From: DATAEK01 sp036258055
GTDB lineage: Bacteria; Acidobacteriota; Vicinamibacteria; Vicinamibacterales; 2-12-FULL-66-21
Length of the DNA: 64,000 bases
Assembly (NCBI GenBank): GCA_036258055.1
Contig: DATAEK010000009.1
Location: forward strand, 43,072 to 107,071
Reading direction: 5' to 3'
Part shown: piece by piece, positions 36,101 to 43,163 of the stretch
Position numbering within the stretch: position 1 is the stretch's first letter
Layout: each line of letters opens with the position of its first letter
Translations under genes and position numbers: made by a program
Notes under the pieces: generated by a model
What the model was told of the DNA's origin: nothing
Databases searched by the model: none
The model's input: only the letters and a program-made list of their open reading frames with translations

Positions 36101-36275
36101 CGAGATCGGCGTTGGCGCCGACGTACACCGTGGAGACTCTGACGATGGCGATATCGCTGCGCGGGTATTGACGCACGCTCAGCGCCCGGATCGCCTGCAG
36201 CCCCGCAATCAGGATCACCAGGTTGACGACGATGGCCAGGACCGGCCGCTTGACGAAGAGGTCAGTGAACCTCAT
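33129..36275 (-). CDS. RND efflux pump, inner-membrane component (pump 2, HAE1 type)
   Basis: A 1048-residue AcrB/MexB-like pump of normal length. Helix 4 has VLSVGLVVDDAIVMVENVER with the paired Asp of proton-driven drug pumps. The N-terminus FTDLFVKRPVLAIVVNLVIL and GLSTITVHLKLNYDTNAAL are family-typical, as are FLLSAVLIYLVLAAQFESF and GLIAKNGILIVEFAN in the second half. It abuts the adaptor gene (the adaptor's TAA ends at the base before its ATG). Last gene of the STAS-OMF-MFP-RND operon, presumably under sigma-54 control. Confidence 0.95.
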   Translation of the reverse strand: MRFTDLFVKRPVLAIVVNLVILIAGLQAIRALSVRQYPRSDIAIVRVSTVYVGANADLVRGFITTPLERVVASADGIDYMESSSAQGLSTITVHLKLNYDTNAALTQIQAKVAQVRNNLPPEAEAPVIELETADNQFAAMYIGFSSANLDQNQITDYLTRVVQPKLSAVSGVQRADILGDRTFAMRIWLKPDQMAAHNISPSTLREALQQNNYLSALGRTKGSMVSVNLIANTDLRTPEEFRQLVVKEQDGVVVRLGDIADVVLGAENYEQDVRFNGETATFMGVWVLPTANSLDVIKRVRDQIPALQAQLPAGMKVGIPYDSTEYIQDAISEVLRTLSETLLIVIVVIFLFLGSIRSVIIPVVAIPVSLIGAVFLMLVSGFTVNLLTLLAIVLSVGLVVDDAIVMVENVERHIQLGSPPRRAAIEAARELVGPIIAMTITLAAVYAPIGIQGGLTGALFREFAFTLAGAVIVSGVVALTLSPMMSARLLRAGGTERGFSGWINRRFDSVRRFYTRTLGATLRYRPVVLTLWVIVAGLMVPFYMFSQRELAPAEDQGVVFSVLQAAGNSTLDQTRLFASQVLDVYRTLPETASTFQIVGPSNGFGGMVTKPWSQRTRTAQELLMASMGPLSQIPGIRAIPLTPPPLPGGGDFPVDFVISSAGEPQQIRDIATQLVQKAFMSGMFIFADADVKFDQPQTEVVFDRDKLRSQGVDLSKAGRDLSTLLGGDYVNRFSIQGRSYKVIPQVKRTERLTPDQLSSMYITGSDRPEGTSGSNGAKGYGGSSSNLVPLSTFASLKTTAEPRELKKFQQLNAVRVQGVIPPPVPLDQALGFLENEAKAILPQGFTIDYAGESRQLRTEGSKFLGTFLLSAVLIYLVLAAQFESFRDPFIILAGSVPLAVSGALAFSFLGLTTLNIYSQVGLITLVGLIAKNGILIVEFANHLQERGKTKLEAVIEAAGTRLRPILMTTAATVMGHFPLVIATGPGAGARNSIGIMLVSGMIIGTMFTLFVVPSIYMLIARKHVAVESEAEAPVAVGEVAMARTFESA

Positions 36276-37403
36276 TTAACTGTCCTCGGGTTTCGGAGCC
36301 TTGTTGTTGGTGGGCTTCACTTTGTTGTTCACCTGGACCGCAGCGCCGTTGCGCAGCTTGAACACGCCCGACGTAACGATTTCCTCGCCCGCCTTCACGC
36401 CGGAGACGACCGCGATCTGGTCGCCGCGCGTGGCGCCAAGCTTCACGAATTGCTGGCGGACGCCGCGATACGGTTTGCCCGCGGGATCCTTCATGTCGGA
36501 GACGACGAAGACCGAGTCGCCATACGGCGCGTAGCTGATCGCCGAGGCCGGCAGCGCGATGATCGACTGGCTCGCGCCCGCGGTCGCCTCCACCTGGACG
36601 AACATCCCGGGACGCAGCTTGCCGTTCGGATTCGCGAACGTGGCCTGCACCCTCACATTGCGTGTGGTCTCGTCGACGACCGAATCCAGCGCAGTCACCC
36701 GGCCGGTCAGCACGACGTTGTCCAGGTTGTCAGCGGTCAGGCGCACGCGCCGCCCGGCCTTGAGCTGACCAGCCTCCTGCTGCGGCACGCCAAAGTTCAC
36801 GTAGATCGGATCGAGCGCCTGGAGCGACACGACCGGATCACCCGCGGAAAGGTACTGACCGAGGTGGACCTGACGGATGCCGAGTACGCCCGAGAAAGGC
36901 GCGTGGATGACTTTCCGCTCGATCGTCGCGCGAATCTCGCCGACGCGAGCCTCGGTCGATTTCTGTTCGGCGGCGGCGCGGTCATAGTCGGCGCGCGCGA
37001 TGGCGCCGTCCTCCACGAGGTTCTCCATACGCTTGAAGTTCAGCTGCGCCAGATCGCGCTGCGCTTCAGCCGCCGCGAGTTGCGCCCGCTCTTGCCGCGT
37101 GTCCAGTTCGACGAGCACCTCACCGTCCTGGACCGCGCGGCCCGATTCGAAGCGAATGCGATCGACGATTCCCGGCAGGTCGGCGCTGACGGTGACGCCT
37201 TGCACGGGTGCTGTGGTCCCAATCGCGCTCTGGGTGGACGGCCACTCATCCATCGCGGCCACGATCGTCGTCACTGCCTCCGGAGGGGGCTGGAACGCGG
37301 CGCCTTCGGCCATCGCCGTCTGAATCTGCTTGAACTTCACGAAGCCGAGGCCGGCGATGATGGCCGCCATGACGCTCAGCATCAGGATCATCCGCTTGAC
37401 CAT
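36276..37403 (-). CDS. RND efflux membrane fusion protein (pump 2)
   Basis: A 375-residue AcrA/MexA-type adaptor. The N-terminal helix (MILMLSVMAAIIAGLGF) anchors it in the inner membrane without a lipobox. Then follow barrel-sandwich half 1 (SADLPGIVDRIRFESGRAV), hairpin (about 105-150, RAQLAAAEAQRDLAQLNF), half 2 (VIHAPFSGVLGIRQVHLG) and the beta-barrel (RLTADNLDNVVLTGRVTALD). The C-terminus is a basic, Asn/Pro-rich tail (VNNKVKPTNNKAPKPEDS). A palindromic REP-like hairpin sits between it and the OMF gene, while it abuts the pump gene directly. Confidence 0.93.
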   Translation of the reverse strand: MVKRMILMLSVMAAIIAGLGFVKFKQIQTAMAEGAAFQPPPEAVTTIVAAMDEWPSTQSAIGTTAPVQGVTVSADLPGIVDRIRFESGRAVQDGEVLVELDTRQERAQLAAAEAQRDLAQLNFKRMENLVEDGAIARADYDRAAAEQKSTEARVGEIRATIERKVIHAPFSGVLGIRQVHLGQYLSAGDPVVSLQALDPIYVNFGVPQQEAGQLKAGRRVRLTADNLDNVVLTGRVTALDSVVDETTRNVRVQATFANPNGKLRPGMFVQVEATAGASQSIIALPASAISYAPYGDSVFVVSDMKDPAGKPYRGVRQQFVKLGATRGDQIAVVSGVKAGEEIVTSGVFKLRNGAAVQVNNKVKPTNNKAPKPEDS

Positions 37404-37432
37404 TTGCGTTTTCTCCTACAGGGCGTCCGGGC

Positions 37433-37457
37433 AGGCCCGACCCTGAAGGTCGGGCCT
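37433..37457. repeat. REP-like palindrome in the efflux operon
   Basis: A perfect 10-bp stem, AGGCCCGACC and GGTCGGGCCT, with loop CTGAA. It is enclosed by a second short inverted pair, GCGTCC upstream and GGACGC downstream. It lies in the 64-base gap between the OMF and MFP genes of pump 2, so it may tune mRNA stability between those two cistrons. The form (short GC palindrome, then CTAC) recalls the 27-bp palindromes at 13972-14025, though the sequence differs. Confidence 0.7.
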
Positions 37458-37467
37458 ACGAGGACGC

Positions 37468-38928
37468 TCAATTCGTCGTGTCTTTCTTCACCGCAGCGGG
37501 ATCCCAACCGCCGCCGAGCGCGCGATACAACTGCACCAGGCTGGACAGCTGCAGCTGGCGCAGGCGCGCGAGATCCAGTTCCCCCTCGAACAGGTTCCGC
37601 TGTGCGTCCAGTACCTGGAGATACGTATCGACGCCGCCCTGGTACCGCTCCGTCGACAGCCGGGTTGAATTGCGAAGCGCCTCGACGAGCCGCTCCTGCT
37701 CGGTCCGCTGATCGTTCGTCTTGTGATACCCCGCGAGCGAGTCGGACACTTCTCGCAGCGCGGTGTAGATCGTCTTCTGATAGTTGACGACGAGCTCGCG
37801 CTGGACGGCCTCCGTGAATCTCACGTTCGCGCCCGTACGTCCGGCGTTGAAGATCGGTGCAGCCGCGGTGGCCGCCAGTGTCCAGTTCGTCGCCGCTCCG
37901 GTCAGAAGATCACCAAGCGCCTGGCTCTGAAGTCCGAAGACACCGGTGAGGCTGATCTTCGGAAAGTACTCGGCCTTTGCCGCGCCGATCCGCGCGTTGG
38001 CGGCAATCAGCTCCTGCTCGGCCTGGCGGATGTCCGGCCGCCGTTCGAGCAGCGTCGCCGGCAGACCCGCCGGTACCGTTGGCGGCAACTTGAACGCTTC
38101 CAGCTCGAGACCGCGCGGGACGTCGCCGGGAACCTGCCCGAGCAGCAGGCTGAGGGCGTTCTCCGTCTGCGCAATGTCGCGCTCGATCCCGGCGATCTGC
38201 ACACCAGCGATGCGCAGCAGCTGTTCTGCCTGCTGAACGTCGAGCTGGGTAGCGATACCGCGATCGAAACGCGTCTGCGTCAGACGCAGGCTGTCGGTTG
38301 CGATCTGCTGCGTCCGGCGCGCGATGGCCAATTCCAGATCCAGCGCGCGCAGCGCGAGGTACGCGTCCGTCACGTCGGCGACGAGCGTGGTCACAACCCC
38401 GCGCTGCGCTTCCTCGGTCGCGAAGTACTGAGCGCGCGCGGATTCAGTCAGCCGCCGCAGACGTCCCCAGACATCGAGCTCCCATCCCAGGCTGAAACCG
38501 GCCTGCGCGTAGCCAAAGTCGCGGTCGACGGTCACCGGGATCGACGCGTTGTTGCCGCCCACAGTCGGGATACGCGTCTGGACCACCCCGGCCGACGCAT
38601 CAACCGACGGAAACTGTTCGGACCGCTGGATCCGGAAAAGCGCACGTGCCTGCAGCACGCGCTCGGCGGCAATGTGCAGATCGAAGTTCTGTTTGAGGGC
38701 TGTGGTTACGAGCTGAGTCAGCGTCGGATCCTGAAACAGATCGAACCACTTGGTATCTGCCAGCGATGCCGCGCCGGCATCCGTGGCCGCTGCTCCGCGG
38801 TAGCTCGAGGGTGTCTGCACGACGGGCCGCTTGTAGTCCGGTCCGAGCGTGCACGACGCGGCCACCACGCTGCACAACGCGATCAGAACGAAACGATTCG
38901 AACGACGGCCGATTCGATCGAGCATCAC
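37468..38928 (-). CDS. NodT/OprM-type outer membrane efflux lipoprotein (pump 2)
   Basis: A 486-residue outer-membrane factor of the RND class. The signal ends VVAASC with C26 as lipidation site, then TLGPDYKRPVV, which is the standard start of this family. Two OEP repeats give the trimeric beta-barrel and alpha-tunnel (DLHIAAERVLQARALFRIQR, LELDVWGRLRRLTESARA; second repeat LERRPDIRQAEQELIAANA). Its start codon overlaps the stop of the STAS-like gene by ATGA (38925-38928). Serves as exit duct for the MFP/RND pair downstream. Confidence 0.94.
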   Translation of the reverse strand: MMLDRIGRRSNRFVLIALCSVVAASCTLGPDYKRPVVQTPSSYRGAAATDAGAASLADTKWFDLFQDPTLTQLVTTALKQNFDLHIAAERVLQARALFRIQRSEQFPSVDASAGVVQTRIPTVGGNNASIPVTVDRDFGYAQAGFSLGWELDVWGRLRRLTESARAQYFATEEAQRGVVTTLVADVTDAYLALRALDLELAIARRTQQIATDSLRLTQTRFDRGIATQLDVQQAEQLLRIAGVQIAGIERDIAQTENALSLLLGQVPGDVPRGLELEAFKLPPTVPAGLPATLLERRPDIRQAEQELIAANARIGAAKAEYFPKISLTGVFGLQSQALGDLLTGAATNWTLAATAAAPIFNAGRTGANVRFTEAVQRELVVNYQKTIYTALREVSDSLAGYHKTNDQRTEQERLVEALRNSTRLSTERYQGGVDTYLQVLDAQRNLFEGELDLARLRQLQLSSLVQLYRALGGGWDPAAVKKDTTN

Positions 38929-39203
38929 GACTCCACCATCTCGCGAATCTCACGGATCAACTCGCGCAGGACGCAGCCGCGGGTCAAGAACCGAACCCCG
39001 GCGCGATACATGCGCGTGAGGAGCGCCTGACCGGCGCCATCCACGAGCAAGACGTCGGTCAGATCCACGCAGATCCTCTGCTCACCAGATGCGACGGCTG
39101 AGTGCCAGGAGGCGTCCACTTCGCTCACCCAGTCACCCGAGATGCGACCTTCGAGTTTCAGGATGAGCCGTTCACCGGCGCGCTGTTCAGTAATGCGGAG
39201 CAT
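38925..39203 (-). CDS. Small STAS-domain-like protein heading the efflux operon
   Basis: A 92-residue protein with the beta-alpha layout of STAS (anti-sigma factor antagonist) domains: LKLEGRISGDWVSEVDASW at the front and ICVDLTDVLLVDGAGQALLTRM in the middle. The residue that would be phosphorylated (Ser in the DSSG motif) is not present; the loop reads VDGAG, so kinase control seems lost. It is the first gene of the operon, 19 bases after the predicted sigma-54 start site, and overlaps the OMF gene. STAS genes in RND operons are unusual; the role, perhaps a regulator or partner of the system, is inferred only. Confidence 0.75.
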   Translation of the reverse strand: MLRITEQRAGERLILKLEGRISGDWVSEVDASWHSAVASGEQRICVDLTDVLLVDGAGQALLTRMYRAGVRFLTRGCVLRELIREIREMVES

Positions 39204-39232
39204 CGATCATCATGGGTTGCGCGAAGAGTAGG

Positions 39233-39248
39233 AGCGAAGGTCGTGCCC
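39233..39248 (-). promoter_or_regulatory. Sigma-54 (-24/-12) promoter of the STAS/RND operon
   Basis: On the minus strand the sequence is GGGCACG-ACCT-TCGCT, against the consensus TGGCACG-N4-TTGCT. The invariant GG and GC are exactly 10 bases apart, with only two deviating bases. The -12 C is at 39234, giving a start site near 39222 and a leader of about 19 bases before the ATG at 39203. The gene just upstream in the direction of transcription encodes a sigma-54 activator, which strongly supports the call. Confidence 0.75.
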
Positions 39249-39270
39249 AACCTGCGACGCGACGTTCCCA

Positions 39271-39361
39271 TCGCGCTAACGCGCTGAACGATCGGTGTTT
39301 GTGCGGAAAGTGAAGTGAGATGTTGGCGCCAGGTGCCAACTACGGTCGCGCTAACGGGCTG
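39271..39361. promoter_or_regulatory. Candidate enhancer sites for the sigma-54 activator
   Basis: Two near-identical 16-base elements, TCGCGCTAACGCGCTG (39271-39286) and TCGCGCTAACGGGCTG (39346-39361), are 75 bases apart. Between them is a perfect inverted repeat GTTGGC-N7-GCCAAC (39322-39340). The distal elements lie about 100-140 bases upstream of the predicted start site, the normal range for activator binding. Which of these is the true site cannot be told by eye. Confidence 0.45.
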
Positions 39362-39405
39362 GCGGCGCGCCAATCGGCTGGCGCTGACGCTGAAACGTAC
39401 AAAGT

Positions 39406-39426
39406 GCACGCTGCACCTTGAACGTT
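39406..39426. repeat. Short heptad-repeat stretch (GCACGCT-GCACCTT-GAACGTT)
   Basis: Three 7-base units whose last two match the arm of the hairpin at 33102-33115 (GCACCCT-GAACGTT) with one mismatch. It lies just beyond the stop codon of the sigma-54 activator gene (stop at 39435). It could be a degenerate copy of the same repeat family. Confidence 0.55.
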
Positions 39427-39434
39427 TGGGGGTA

Positions 39435-41600
39435 TTACCTCGCCCGCGTGATGCCCAGCTTCCGCATGCGGAACTGCAGCGTGGAGCGCTTCATCCCAAG
39501 CCGAGCCGCGGCACCGTTGGGTCCGCCGATGACCCAGTTGGTGCTCTCGAGCGCGGCGACGATGTGGCGGCGATCCGTTTGCTCGAGCGTTTCCCGCGCC
39601 GGCTCGCGGACCGCGGCCGGCGCTCGCGGCGTCAGCGTCGCCGTGGGGACGTCGAGTGTCATCCCGGGGGAGAGAATAACCGCGCGCTCGATGAGGTTCT
39701 GCAGCTCGCGAATGTTGCCGGGCCAGTCGTACGCCACGAGATGAGCCATCGTCTCGGACGGGATGTTCTCGATCGACTTCTTCATCCGGCGGGCGAACTG
39801 CTGGCCGAAATGCCGCACCAGCATCGGGATGTCTTCACGGCGCTCGCGCAGCGGTGGCACGTGCACCGGAAACACATTGAGCCGATAGAAGAGATCCTCA
39901 CGAAACTTCTGTTCCTCGACGAGCGAGGCCAGGTTGCGATTGGTTGCCGCGATCAACCGGGCGTCGGTGCGCAGCGTCCGCGTGCTGCCCAGCCGCTCGA
40001 ACTCGCGTTCCTGAATCACGCGCAGCAGCTTTGGCTGCAGTTCGAGCGGAATCTCGCCGATCTCGTCCAGGAACACCGTGCCGCGGTGCGCGAGCTCGAA
40101 CCGGCCAATCCGTTGGCTGATCGCGCCCGTGAACGCGCCCTTCTCGTGACCAAACAGCTCACTCTCCAGCAGCCCCGTCGGAATCGCGGCGCAGTTCAGT
40201 TTCACGAACGCGTGATCCCGCCGTCCGCTCAACTGATGGATGGCCCTCGCGACGAGCTCCTTCCCTGATCCAGTCTCGCCGGAGATGAGGACCGTCGAGT
40301 CGGTCGGCGCGACGGTCTCCACCTCGCGCAGGACCCGCCGCAGCGCAGCGCTTCGGCCGACGATGTCCTCGAATAGTTGTTCGGATCGGATCTCGTCTTC
40401 GAGGTACAGCTTTTCGCGCGCGAGCTGCGCGTTGAGCTGCTCGCTGCGCTCGTACGACATCGCGTTGGTCACGGCGATCGCGATTTGGCCCGCGACGCGC
40501 GTCAGCAGCCCGAAGCGGTCCGGCGAGAAGGCGTCCGGCGCGAAGGCGGCCATGTCCAGCGTGCCGATGACCCCCTTCGCCGTAGCGAGTGGGACCGCAC
40601 ACGCCGATTGGATGTCGTACTTCATGAAGAAGTCGCGCGTCTCGGCGTATTCCAGCAACTCGGCCCTCGAGAAGATGCGCGGTTTGGCCTCTTTGAACAC
40701 CAGCCCTGATGGCGATCCGTCGATCGTATGTTCGTACACTCTCGACGGCTGCGTCGGCTCCTCGCAGGCGCCGCTGTCGCTGACGCCGCTATCGCACGCG
40801 TGCTTCCGGAGGACGCCGGCCTCGGGATCGAACAGTGTCAGCGCGGCCATGTCCGCGCAGCAGACCCTCCGCAGCGCCGGAGCGACCGCCCGGAAGAGCG
40901 CCTTGGTGTCGAGCTGCGTGACGACGGCGTTGGTCACCTCGAGGAGCAGATCGAGCTGGTCGCGCTCGCGCTGGAGCGCTGCCTGGTGTTCGCGCACGGC
41001 GTCGAGGCTCTGCGCGTTCTCGACGGCGACCGCCACGAGCTTTGCGACCTGCGCCATCAGCTCGAGATCCTCGGGTGTGTAAGCGTCGGGCGTGAGCGCG
41101 CCGAAGTTGAGCGTGCCGAGCGTGCTTCGCGCCGTCGTCAGCGGTACGGCACAGTAACTGGCGACGCCGTACTCGACCAGCAGTTCGCTCGGATAGAGAC
41201 CGTTCGCTTCGGTTCGCGGGATGTAGACGGGGCGCTCCGTCCGAACCGCCAGGCCCGGATATGAGTTGAACAACGTGTACCGGTTGCCGATCAGCCGGCT
41301 GGCATTCGCATCTCGCGGATCGTAGAACCGTCGGACCAGCCCATCGCTGTCAGGGTCGCGGAGTGCGACCGCGAGGAATGTGAACTCGAGGAGCGGATCG
41401 AGATGGCGGCGCAGGCTCAGGAAGAGATCGTCGAGGTCCGAGTACGAAGCCAGCGCGCTTGCCACGTCTCCGAGCGCCCGATAGCGCAGATCGACGCCAT
41501 CCGCCTCACCGACGAAGTCCATCGCAGTCCTCATGGTCGTATCGTCATTCCCTGCTGGGGGTATACGTGTGATGGGACCCAAGAAACCCATATTCATCAT
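39435..41600 (-). CDS. Sigma-54-dependent transcriptional activator with two GAF domains (FhlA-like)
   Basis: A 721-residue activator. Two GAF-type sensory domains (about 40-200 and 220-390) are followed by a AAA+ domain with Walker A GETGSGKE, the sigma-54 contact loop GAFTGA, Walker B TVFLDEIGE and the arginine finger region. The C-terminal Fis-type helix-turn-helix is ARLGMKRSTLQFRMRKLGI. The order GAF-GAF-AAA-HTH is like FhlA and NorR relatives. It senses a small ligand or redox signal in the GAF domains and would activate the -24/-12 promoter that lies 187 bases beyond its stop codon and drives the STAS/RND operon. The true start may be a later Met (near 41534). Confidence 0.93.
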   Translation of the reverse strand: MMNMGFLGPITRIPPAGNDDTTMRTAMDFVGEADGVDLRYRALGDVASALASYSDLDDLFLSLRRHLDPLLEFTFLAVALRDPDSDGLVRRFYDPRDANASRLIGNRYTLFNSYPGLAVRTERPVYIPRTEANGLYPSELLVEYGVASYCAVPLTTARSTLGTLNFGALTPDAYTPEDLELMAQVAKLVAVAVENAQSLDAVREHQAALQRERDQLDLLLEVTNAVVTQLDTKALFRAVAPALRRVCCADMAALTLFDPEAGVLRKHACDSGVSDSGACEEPTQPSRVYEHTIDGSPSGLVFKEAKPRIFSRAELLEYAETRDFFMKYDIQSACAVPLATAKGVIGTLDMAAFAPDAFSPDRFGLLTRVAGQIAIAVTNAMSYERSEQLNAQLAREKLYLEDEIRSEQLFEDIVGRSAALRRVLREVETVAPTDSTVLISGETGSGKELVARAIHQLSGRRDHAFVKLNCAAIPTGLLESELFGHEKGAFTGAISQRIGRFELAHRGTVFLDEIGEIPLELQPKLLRVIQEREFERLGSTRTLRTDARLIAATNRNLASLVEEQKFREDLFYRLNVFPVHVPPLRERREDIPMLVRHFGQQFARRMKKSIENIPSETMAHLVAYDWPGNIRELQNLIERAVILSPGMTLDVPTATLTPRAPAAVREPARETLEQTDRRHIVAALESTNWVIGGPNGAAARLGMKRSTLQFRMRKLGITRAR

Positions 41601-41823
41601 CCAGTCCGTCCATCCAGGCCGTCTATTACGTGACTGGTAAATTGCTCCACGCGGTCCCCGATCTCTAGTCGATCGGGATCATCTCTTTTCGACGTGCATC
41701 AGGACCACACGGGTTCCCTGAGCCGGATTCTGGGATCAGTTTTTCCGCGGTTGAGCTCGGGATAGTCCCAATCGATTGCGACATTTGACGAGAATTCGAA
41801 GGATTTCGATAAGTCCACCCAGT

Positions 41824-42966
41824 TTAGAACGACCTTCGATAAATCTCAGCGGCGCCAGCAGCATCGAACGGTCGCGGGTTGAACGTGCCCGTCCACTGCT
41901 GCGCTGCCTGCGCGGCGAGCTCGGGAATGGCCGACTCCTCGACGCCGACGTCCTGGAGGCGCGTGGCGAGGCCGCCGGCGACCACGAGCTCCTCCAGCCG
42001 TCGCGCGAGCGCTTCCCCGGCGTCATGGTCGCCAGCGCGTCGGCGCGGGGATCCGAGCAGCATCGCGTAGCGGTCGGTCGCTACGGCGGCATTCCACCGT
42101 ACGACCCGCGGGAGGAGGATTGCGAGCGCCTGACCGTGGGCGAGATCGTAGCGCGCCGTCAGGGGATTGGCGCAGGCGTGCGCCGCTCCCAGCATCGATT
42201 GTTCGATTGCCGTACCGGCAAAGTACGCACCGGCGAGCATGCCGGCGCGCGCCTCGAGATTCGCCGGCTGAAGCAGCACGCGCTCGAACGCATTCGACAG
42301 GAGCCGCCACGCCTCGTGTGAATACATGTCCGAGAGCGGCGTCCGCTTCGTCGTCACCGCGGTTTCAACCGCGTGCGCGATCGCGTCGAAGCCCGCCATG
42401 GCCGTCACGGCGGGCGGAGCGGTCAGCGTCAGCGTGGGATCGAGCAGCGCCAGGCGTACTGCCGCAGACGGATCGCCGCAGGCCATCTTCATGTGCGTGG
42501 ACGCGTCCGCGATCACCGTGTAACTCTGCGCCTCGCTTCCGGTTCCCGCCGTCGTCGGAACGCCGATCATCGGCAGCAACGGCCGGGACGCTTTTCCGTA
42601 ACCGCGGTAGTCCGCCATCGATCCGCCGTTGGTCAGCAGGAAGTTGATGCCCTTCGCGGAGTCGAGCGAGCTGCCGCCGCCGAGTCCGATGACGGCATCC
42701 ACGCCGAGCGGCGCCGCGAAGGCGCGGCCCGCTTCGACCATGGCGCTGTCCGGATTGGCTCCGAAGTCGTGCCAGGGATAGACGGCGACGCCGGCTGCGC
42801 CGAGCAGACGGGTCGCCGTCGCGACGTGTCCGGCCTGGACGACGCCGGCGTCGGCGACGAGCAGCGTGCGGGTGAATCCCAGCTCGCGAGCGAGTTGTCC
42901 GAGTCTGTCGATCGTACCCGCGCCGAACACGACGCGCGTGCGCGGATGAAAATCGAAGGGCAGCAT
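41824..42966 (-). CDS. Iron-containing (group III) alcohol dehydrogenase
   Basis: A 380-residue dehydrogenase of the Fe-ADH family. The NAD(P)-binding region shows GLGGGSSLDSAKGI near residue 93 and PTTAGTGSEAQSYTV near 138. The metal ligands are visible as Asp and His in AGFDAIAHAVE, His in LGAAHACANPL and His in YDLAHGQA. Substrate is likely a short alcohol/aldehyde; maleylacetate-reductase-type enzymes are a possible alternative. The 223-base gap to the upstream activator gene (41601-41823) is rather AT-rich for this genome and should hold that activator's promoter; I see no gene in it. Confidence 0.93.
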   Translation of the reverse strand: MLPFDFHPRTRVVFGAGTIDRLGQLARELGFTRTLLVADAGVVQAGHVATATRLLGAAGVAVYPWHDFGANPDSAMVEAGRAFAAPLGVDAVIGLGGGSSLDSAKGINFLLTNGGSMADYRGYGKASRPLLPMIGVPTTAGTGSEAQSYTVIADASTHMKMACGDPSAAVRLALLDPTLTLTAPPAVTAMAGFDAIAHAVETAVTTKRTPLSDMYSHEAWRLLSNAFERVLLQPANLEARAGMLAGAYFAGTAIEQSMLGAAHACANPLTARYDLAHGQALAILLPRVVRWNAAVATDRYAMLLGSPRRRAGDHDAGEALARRLEELVVAGGLATRLQDVGVEESAIPELAAQAAQQWTGTFNPRPFDAAGAAEIYRRSF

Positions 42967-43163
42967 CGTGCAGTAAACTCTATCACCCGCTTTCGGCCGA
43001 ACAGGCCGGTCGTGACACCAGTGATCCCGAGCAGGAGTCCGCTAGCGGCAACGATCGCCCCCGAATTGGATGCAGCCGCTCGGTTGTCGCGGCCGCGGAA
43101 GTTCGTCGACGAAAACAGGTCGAACGCTACTGAATGAGCTGAGACGAGCCACCAGAGACGCCC

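Noticed and set aside
35685..37787. A 700-codon open frame on the plus strand
   Set aside because: It is antisense to the RND pump, adaptor and OMF genes of pump 2 and is rich in Arg/His/Asp as expected of a shadow frame in GC-rich DNA. No domain is visible.
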